Assembly: GCF_000744815.1 (NCBI RefSeq)
Contig: NZ_JQMQ01000005.1
Coordinates: 5,289,801-5,353,800 of the forward strand
Source: Phaeacidiphilus oryzae TH49
GTDB taxonomy: Bacteria; Actinomycetota; Actinomycetes; Streptomycetales; Streptomycetaceae
Length of the DNA stretch: 64,000 nt
Direction: 5' to 3'
Positions within the stretch are counted from its first letter, which is position 1. The number at the start of each line of letters is the position of its first letter. Of the stretch, positions 59,157-64,000 are shown piece after piece. The notes beneath the pieces are model-generated. The model worked only from the letters and a program-made list of their open reading frames with translations, did no database searches and had not been told where the DNA came from. The position numbers and the translations under genes were made by a program.

Positions 59157-59843
59157 ATGGCGGACATGAACGGGAGAGTCGCGCTGCTCTACACCGACCT
59201 GGTGCTGGTGCCGTTCACCGTGGAGCTGGCCCGGACCGAGCTGCCCGGGCTGCGGGTGATGAACATCGTGGACGACGCCATCCTGGCCGGGGTCCGCGGC
59301 GGCACGATGGACCAGGTGGACCTGCGCCGGCGGATCCTCGAACACGCCCTGCGGGCCGAGGAGGCCGGTGCCGACGCGGTGCTCTGCACCTGCTCCTCCG
59401 TCTCCGACGCGGCCGCGGCGGTGGCGCCGCTGCTGCGCGTCCCGCTGCTGCGGATCGACGACGCGATGGTGGCGGAGGCCGTCGAGAACGGCGGCGACAT
59501 CGGCGTGGTGGCCACCGTGGAGACCGCCGCCGACGAGGTGGTCGGGAAGATCGAGGCGCTGGCCGGCGAGCGGGGCGTGGTCGCCCGGGTGCGCCGGACG
59601 GTCGTTCCGGGCGCCTTCGACGCGCTCAGCCGCGGCGACGCGGCGGCCCACGACGAGGCCGTGCTCAAGACCGTCCACGACGAGCTGACCCGCAGCGACT
59701 TCGTGGTGCTGGCCCAGGCCAGCATGGAGCGGGTGGTGGCCGCGCTGGACGACGCGGACCGTCCGCGGGTGGGCGCGCCGCTCCGGCCGGCCATGCGCGG
59801 ACTGATGCGCCACCAGCGGACCGGAGGCGGTGTCCTCGTATGA
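59157..59843 (+). CDS. Asp/Glu racemase-fold protein lacking the second catalytic Cys
   Basis: 228 residues of the aspartate/glutamate/hydantoin racemase superfamily. The first Cys site is present (LCTCSSVSDAAAAV; Cys77/Cys79). The place of the second Cys reads VLAQASMERV, so two-base racemisation is unlikely. One-Cys members of the fold include decarboxylases and isomerases. ATG with GAGGGGG upstream; ends ATGA-coupled to the PLP enzyme. It probably acts on a small carboxylic acid intermediate of the pathway. Confidence 0.82.
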   Translation: MADMNGRVALLYTDLVLVPFTVELARTELPGLRVMNIVDDAILAGVRGGTMDQVDLRRRILEHALRAEEAGADAVLCTCSSVSDAAAAVAPLLRVPLLRIDDAMVAEAVENGGDIGVVATVETAADEVVGKIEALAGERGVVARVRRTVVPGAFDALSRGDAAAHDEAVLKTVHDELTRSDFVVLAQASMERVVAALDDADRPRVGAPLRPAMRGLMRHQRTGGGVLV

Positions 59844-61114
59844 GCCGGCACACCACGGTCGCGCCGGCGCCGCTGCCCGGCGCCGCACTCGACGTCGACG
59901 CCGTGCGGCGGGACTTCGACCTGCTGCGGGGCGGCCCGGACGGCAACGCCTACGTCTACCTGGACAGCGCCTCGACCTCGCTCACCCCCCGGCCGGTGGT
60001 CGACGCCATCACCCACTACTACCGGGACCTCAGCACCAACATCCACCGGGCGTCGTACGCGAAGGCGGTCGAGACCACCCGCCGGTACGAGGAGGCGCGG
60101 GAGACCGTCGCGGACTTCGTCCGGGCCGAGCCCGACGAGATCGTCTTCACCGCGAACGCCAGCGCCGGGCTCAACCTGGTGGCCCGGCTGCTGGAGTACA
60201 ACGGGCTGTTCGAGGACGGCGGGACGGTGCTGACCACGCTGGCCGAGCACCACTCCAACCTGCTGCCCTGGCGGCGGCTGGGCAAGGAGGTGCGGGTCGG
60301 GTACATCGAGCTGCTGGAGGACTGCTCGATCGACCTGGACAGTCTGGCCGGCCAGTTGCGGGCCGGCGGGGTCCGGGTGGTGGCGGTCAACCACGCCTCC
60401 AACGTGACCGGGACCGTCAACGACCTGGCGGCGGTCAGCCGGCTGGCCCGCGAGCACGGCGCCCTGGTGGTCGTCGACGGCACCCAGTGCGTGCCGCACC
60501 GCGGCTTCTCCGCCCAGGAGCTGGACGTCGACTTCCTGGCCTTCTCGGCGCACAAGATGCTGGGGCCGACCGGGATCGGTGTCCTCTACGCCAAGAAGGG
60601 CCACCTCGGCCGCCTGGACCCGGTGTTCGTCGGCGGCGGCACCGTGCAGAGCGTCTCCGCCTCCTCCGAGCGCCCGCTGGACGGCCCCTCCCGCTTCGAG
60701 GTGGGGACGCCGAACATCAGCGGCGCGCTCGGCCTGGCCGCGGCCGTCGAGTACGTCAACGGCTATGGGATGGAGGCGATCCAGGCGCACGAGGCGGCGC
60801 TGACCGCCGAGGCGCTGGACCGGTTCGACCGGATGGAGGGGGTCACCCTCTTCGGGTCGCGGGAGAGCGCCAACCGGGTCGGCACCTTCTCCTTCCGGCT
60901 GGACGGCGTCCCCGCGGACACCGTCTGCCAGGTGCTGGCCGACGCGTACAACATCGCCACCCGGGGCGGCCACCACTGCGCGCAGCCGCTGGTGGACCGG
61001 CTGAGCGGGGACGGCGTCTGCCGGATGAGCACCTACCTCTACAACACCCGGGCCGAGTTGGGGTTCTTCTTCGACTCCCTCCAGGCCGTCCGGGACGAGT
61101 TCGCCCGAGTCTGA
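59840..61114 (+). CDS. SufS-like class V PLP enzyme (cysteine desulfurase family)
   Basis: 424 residues. PLP-binding Lys239 is in FSAHKMLGPTGIGVLY, with LAEHHSNLLPW and VDGTQCVPHR upstream. The persulfide-forming Cys380 is in RGGHHCAQPL, as in SufS/CsdA desulfurases. All catalytic elements appear intact, so it could mobilise sulfur from cysteine or cleave a related substrate; it may also act as an aminotransferase or epimerase, as some relatives do. No SufE or scaffold gene is adjacent, arguing for a dedicated biosynthetic role rather than iron-sulfur assembly. Confidence 0.87.
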   Translation: MSRHTTVAPAPLPGAALDVDAVRRDFDLLRGGPDGNAYVYLDSASTSLTPRPVVDAITHYYRDLSTNIHRASYAKAVETTRRYEEARETVADFVRAEPDEIVFTANASAGLNLVARLLEYNGLFEDGGTVLTTLAEHHSNLLPWRRLGKEVRVGYIELLEDCSIDLDSLAGQLRAGGVRVVAVNHASNVTGTVNDLAAVSRLAREHGALVVVDGTQCVPHRGFSAQELDVDFLAFSAHKMLGPTGIGVLYAKKGHLGRLDPVFVGGGTVQSVSASSERPLDGPSRFEVGTPNISGALGLAAAVEYVNGYGMEAIQAHEAALTAEALDRFDRMEGVTLFGSRESANRVGTFSFRLDGVPADTVCQVLADAYNIATRGGHHCAQPLVDRLSGDGVCRMSTYLYNTRAELGFFFDSLQAVRDEFARV

Positions 61115-61133
61115 CCGAGTCCGAGAGGTGGCC

Positions 61134-62009
61134 ATGAAGATCTACCGCGATCCGATCGAGTTCCGCGACCACAACCTCAAGGTCCGCGAGAGCGGGCGGC
61201 GCATCGGGCTGTTCGCCTCCCTCGGCTCGCTCCACGAGGGGCACTTGAGCCTGGTGGACCGGGCCAGGGCGGAGAACGACTACGTGCTGTCCAGCGTGTT
61301 CGTGAACCCGCTGATATTCGACCGCGTCGAGGACGCCGACGCCTACCCGTACGACCCGGAGCGCGACCTGGCCAAGCTGGAGTCGCGGGGGGTGGACGCC
61401 GTGGTGGTGCCCCGGCGCGAGGCGGTCTTCCCGCCCGGCCACGTCACCCGGGTCACGGTGACCCCCCGGGAGGGCCGGTACGAGACCGCGACCCGGCCGA
61501 ACATGGTCACCGGCATCGCCACCATGTGCAGCAAGCTGTACCAGTGGTGCGTGCCCCACCGCTGGTACTTCGGCGAGAAGGACGCCGAACAGGTGTCGCT
61601 GATCACCCAGTTCGCCAAGGACATGGACTGGCCGACCGAGATCGTCCCCTGCACCAGCGTCCGCGAGCCGGACGGGCTGCCCCGCAGCTCGCGCAACGCG
61701 CTGATGACGCCGGACGAGCGCGCCCTCGCCACCTGCGTGGTGCGCGCCATCCGGGCCGCCAAGGCCCGCTACGACGCCGGCGAGCGCACGGCGGATGCGC
61801 TGACCCGGGCGGCGGCCGACGAGGTGAAGGCGGCCGGCGCCCGGGTCGACTACGCCGCACTGGTCGACCGCGCCAGCTTCCAGGACCTCGCCGAGGCCAC
61901 CGACGACGCGCTCCTCGCGGTCGCCGCCGACCTCGGGCGCCTGCGCGTCCTGGACAACCACCGGCTCTCGCAGCCGCTGCCCCCGGAGGTGGCCGGCCAC
62001 ACCGGCTGA
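61134..62009 (+). CDS. Pantothenate-synthetase (PanC)-like ligase with altered acid pocket
   Basis: 291 residues. The ATP site is intact: SLGSLHEGHLSLVDRA (HxGH), YFGEKDAEQ and SSRNALM. In PanC the pantoate is held by the Gln of NPxQF; here the string is NPLIF with Ile61 at that place. RPGHF-type residues are also changed, to RPNMVTGIATM. The enzyme should still make an acyl-adenylate and couple it to an amine, but the acid is probably not pantoate. I chose the ATG at 61134 over a GTG two codons earlier. No panB or panD lies nearby. Followed by a strong hairpin. Confidence 0.85.
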   Translation: MKIYRDPIEFRDHNLKVRESGRRIGLFASLGSLHEGHLSLVDRARAENDYVLSSVFVNPLIFDRVEDADAYPYDPERDLAKLESRGVDAVVVPRREAVFPPGHVTRVTVTPREGRYETATRPNMVTGIATMCSKLYQWCVPHRWYFGEKDAEQVSLITQFAKDMDWPTEIVPCTSVREPDGLPRSSRNALMTPDERALATCVVRAIRAAKARYDAGERTADALTRAAADEVKAAGARVDYAALVDRASFQDLAEATDDALLAVAADLGRLRVLDNHRLSQPLPPEVAGHTG

Positions 62010-62030
62010 CGACCACCGTCCGGGACCGCT

Positions 62031-62060
62031 CCGCCCCGCCCCGCCTCCGGGGCGGGGCGG
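62031..62060 (+). terminator. Strong GC hairpin after the panC-like gene
   Basis: CCGCCCCGCCCC (62031-62042), six-base loop, GGGGCGGGGCGG (62049-62060): a perfect 12-bp stem between the PanC-like gene and the first transporter. It may end or attenuate the biosynthetic transcript. Confidence 0.65.
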
Positions 62061-62097
62061 GACCCCAACCGCAAGACCACCATCTGGAGAGATAGTC

Positions 62098-63312
62098 GTG
62101 CCTGTTGCACTCATAGCCTTGGCTCTGGGCGCTTTCGGAATCGGGACCACCGAATTCGTCGTCGTCGGGATTCTCCCCGAGGTCGCCAAGGACACCGGTG
62201 TCACCATTCCGGCCGCCGGGATGCTGGTGACCGGTTACGCCCTCGGGGTGGTGATCGGCGCACCGATCATGACCGTGCTGGGCAACCGCCTGCCGCGGAA
62301 GACGATGCTCCTCTCGCTCATGGCGATCTTCGTCGTGGGCAACGCGCTGTGCGCGGTCGCGCCCGGCTTCCCCGTCCTGCTGGTGGGGCGGCTGGTGGCG
62401 GCGCTCTGCCAGGGCGCGTTCTTCGGGATCGGCTCCGTGGTGGCCGCCGACCTCGTCGCGCCGGAGCGCAAGGCCGCCGCGCTCTCCATGATGTTCGGCG
62501 GCCTGACCCTGGCCAATGTGCTCGGGGTGCCGCTGGGCACCGCGCTGGGCCAGTGGACCGGCTGGCGCTCCACCTTCGGCTTCGTCGCGGGGCTCGGGGT
62601 GCTGGCGATGGTCGGGATCGCCGCCCTGGTGCCGCGCGGAGGGCGGTCCGAGCGGACCGACCTGCGGGCCCAGATCGCGGTCTTCCGGCGCAGCCGGGTC
62701 TGGCTCGCGCTGGCCTGCACCGCCTTCGGGTTCGGCGGCGTCTTCGCCGCCTTCACCTACGTCACCCCGATGCTCACCGGCGTCGCCGGGTTCTCCAACG
62801 GCGCGGTCTCCTGGCTGCTGGTGATCTTCGGCGTGGGGCTGTGCGTGGGCAACGTGGTCGGCGGCCGCTCCGCGGACCGGGCCCTGATGCCCTCGACCTA
62901 CGCGGTCCTCGGCTCGCTGGTGGCGGTGCTGGTGCTGTTCGCGGTCCTGCTGCACTGGCAGATCGCGGCGGCGATCACCCTCTTCGTCTTCGGCATGGTC
63001 GGCTTCGCCACGGTGCCGCTGCTGCAGAGCCGGGTCCTCCAGCAGGCCTCGGACGCCCCCGCGCTCGCCTCGGCGGCCAACATCTCGGCGTTCAACATCG
63101 GCAACGCGGTGGGCGCCGCCGTCTCCGGCTGGGCGCTGGCCGCGGGCTGGAACACCGTCTCGCCGAACCTGATCGGGGCGGCGTTCACCGCCGTCGCCCT
63201 GGTGCTGGCCGTGGTCAGCGGCCGGCTCGACCGCCGGGAGCTCGCCCTGGGCCCCGAGGCCGAGCGGATTCCGGAACAGGCCGAGGCGCTGAGCAATCCA
63301 GAAATCGGTTGA
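62098..63312 (+). CDS. DHA1-family MFS transporter (12 TM)
   Basis: 404 residues, 12 TM segments. The start LIALALGAFGIGTTEFVVVGILPEVAKDTGV is the AraJ/PbuE/YdhP-type signature. Motif A appears as GNRLPRKTMLLSLM and motif C-like GGLTLANVLGVPLGTALG follows. Related proteins export sugars, nucleosides or drugs. GTG start with GGAGAGATA upstream. Position after the biosynthetic genes suggests product export or self-protection. Confidence 0.9.
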   Translation: MPVALIALALGAFGIGTTEFVVVGILPEVAKDTGVTIPAAGMLVTGYALGVVIGAPIMTVLGNRLPRKTMLLSLMAIFVVGNALCAVAPGFPVLLVGRLVAALCQGAFFGIGSVVAADLVAPERKAAALSMMFGGLTLANVLGVPLGTALGQWTGWRSTFGFVAGLGVLAMVGIAALVPRGGRSERTDLRAQIAVFRRSRVWLALACTAFGFGGVFAAFTYVTPMLTGVAGFSNGAVSWLLVIFGVGLCVGNVVGGRSADRALMPSTYAVLGSLVAVLVLFAVLLHWQIAAAITLFVFGMVGFATVPLLQSRVLQQASDAPALASAANISAFNIGNAVGAAVSGWALAAGWNTVSPNLIGAAFTAVALVLAVVSGRLDRRELALGPEAERIPEQAEALSNPEIG

Positions 63313-63329
63313 CCGAGCATTCATCGAAT

Positions 63330-63362
63330 TCGCGGGGCCGGCACGGGCGGTCGGCCCCGCGA
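63330..63362 (+). terminator. Terminator hairpin between the two MFS genes
   Basis: TCGCGGGGCCG (63330-63340), 11-base loop, CGGCCCCGCGA (63352-63362): an 11-bp perfect stem. It probably separates the transcripts of the two transporters. Confidence 0.65.
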
Positions 63363-63378
63363 GAAGGCAGCGTGCTTT

Positions 63379-64000
63379 ATGGACGACGGTAGACGTATGG
63401 GGAACGCGGCGCTGGCGAAAGCCGGGCGCCGATTGCTTCCGGTGATGGCGGCCTGCTATTTCTTCGCCTATCTGGACCGCACGAATCTCGGCGTGGCCTC
63501 GCTGACCATGAACCACGACGTGGGCCTGTCGCCCGACGCGTACGGGCTGGGGGCGGGGCTGCTCTTCGCCGGCTACGTCCTCCTCGACGTGCCGAGCAAC
63601 CTGATCCTCCACCGGGTGGGCGCCCGGCGCTGGATGTTCCGCATCATGGCCACCTGGGGGATCGTGGCTGCGGCCGGGGCGCTGACCGAGGGGGCGAAGA
63701 GCTTCTACCTGCTGCGGTTCCTGCTGGGGGTGGCGGAGGCCGGGTTCTTCCCCGGGATGATCCTCTACCTCACCTACTGGTTCCCGGCGGACCGGCGGGC
63801 CCGGATCACGGCCCAGTTCATGATCGCGGTGCCGCTCTCCTCGGCGCTGGGCTCCCCGCTGTCCGGACTGATCCTCAGGATGGACGGCCTGGCCGGGCTG
63901 CACGGCTGGCAGTGGCTGTTCATCCTGGAGGGCGTGCCCTCGGTGGCGATGGGCTTCCTGCTGCTCAGGCTGCTTCCCGACCGGCCGGCCGACGCGCGCT
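63379..64000 (+). CDS. ACS-family MFS transporter (cut by window edge)
   Basis: The first 207 residues of an anion:cation symporter-family MFS protein. MAACYFFAYLDRTNLGVASLTMN is the family's TM1 signature; LFAGYVLLDVPSNLILHRVGARRWM, FLLGVAEAGFFPGMILYLTYWFP and LHGWQWLFILEGVPSVAMG follow. Members import organic anions such as glucarate, tartrate, phthalate or pantothenate. ATG at 63379 with GAAGG upstream; an ATG at 63397 is possible. It may bring in an acid precursor for the cluster or belong to an unrelated neighbour outside the window. Confidence 0.88.
   Translation, partial: MDDGRRMGNAALAKAGRRLLPVMAACYFFAYLDRTNLGVASLTMNHDVGLSPDAYGLGAGLLFAGYVLLDVPSNLILHRVGARRWMFRIMATWGIVAAAGALTEGAKSFYLLRFLLGVAEAGFFPGMILYLTYWFPADRRARITAQFMIAVPLSSALGSPLSGLILRMDGLAGLHGWQWLFILEGVPSVAMGFLLLRLLPDRPADAR

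Overview
The window is high-GC (about 70 percent or more), densely packed actinobacterial DNA with strong G/C bias at third codon positions. An SsgA-like sporulation protein, SpoIIE-type phosphatase, mycothiol-type DinB enzyme, F420-type LLM oxidoreductase, class IV lanthipeptide synthetase-like gene and many GTG starts point to a Streptomycetaceae chromosome (Streptomyces, Kitasatospora or Streptacidiphilus). I saw no tRNA, rRNA, CRISPR array, insertion sequence or prophage. The one structural RNA is RNase P RNA.

Left part (1-25 kb). A KstR-like TetR regulator runs off the left edge. Next come a coupled glycosyltransferase/methyltransferase/alpha-barrel operon with a KstR-type operator in front, a mycothiol-dependent DinB-fold enzyme behind a DNA-damage (PafBC-type) promoter, aroQ, and a molybdate ABC locus with a divergent MerR-Mop regulator. 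A DHA2 exporter follows, then a LysR-controlled operon (HisD-like dehydrogenase, APC permease, nitrilase), an F420 oxidoreductase, cell-envelope proteins and two steroid beta-oxidation genes (MaoC hydratase, Hsd4A-like SDR) under a second KstR operator.

Middle part (25-53 kb). A lanthipeptide-synthetase-like gene (zinc ligands kept, kinase motifs lost) is translationally coupled to an S9 peptidase split into propeller and hydrolase genes. Then come Nif3-like, zinc-ribbon (CTG start), RNase H/phosphatase and YaaA genes, a secreted GH27 alpha-galactosidase, an ECF sigma factor with a fused zinc-finger/membrane tail (apparently frameshifted), ssgA-like and spoIIE-like genes, a TetR/FMN-reductase pair, rnpB with terminator, a TPM-less membrane protein of unknown role, a five-gene coupled operon (glycosyltransferase, glycosidase-like, cupin, ABC ATPase, ABC permease), and a phospholipase C gene broken by a one-base frameshift.

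Right part (53-64 kb, running off the edge). A good housekeeping promoter opens a long leader with small ORFs and a TTA codon. It is followed by a tight operon: a small protein that looks like a single TATA-binding-protein repeat, an AsnRS-like ligase, a two-subunit transketolase, an aldehyde dehydrogenase, an Asp/Glu-racemase-fold protein, a SufS-like PLP enzyme and a PanC-like ligase lacking the pantoate-binding Gln, then two MFS transporters. I do not recognise this combination. It looks like an unclassified small-molecule biosynthetic cluster and is the best candidate here for a new system.
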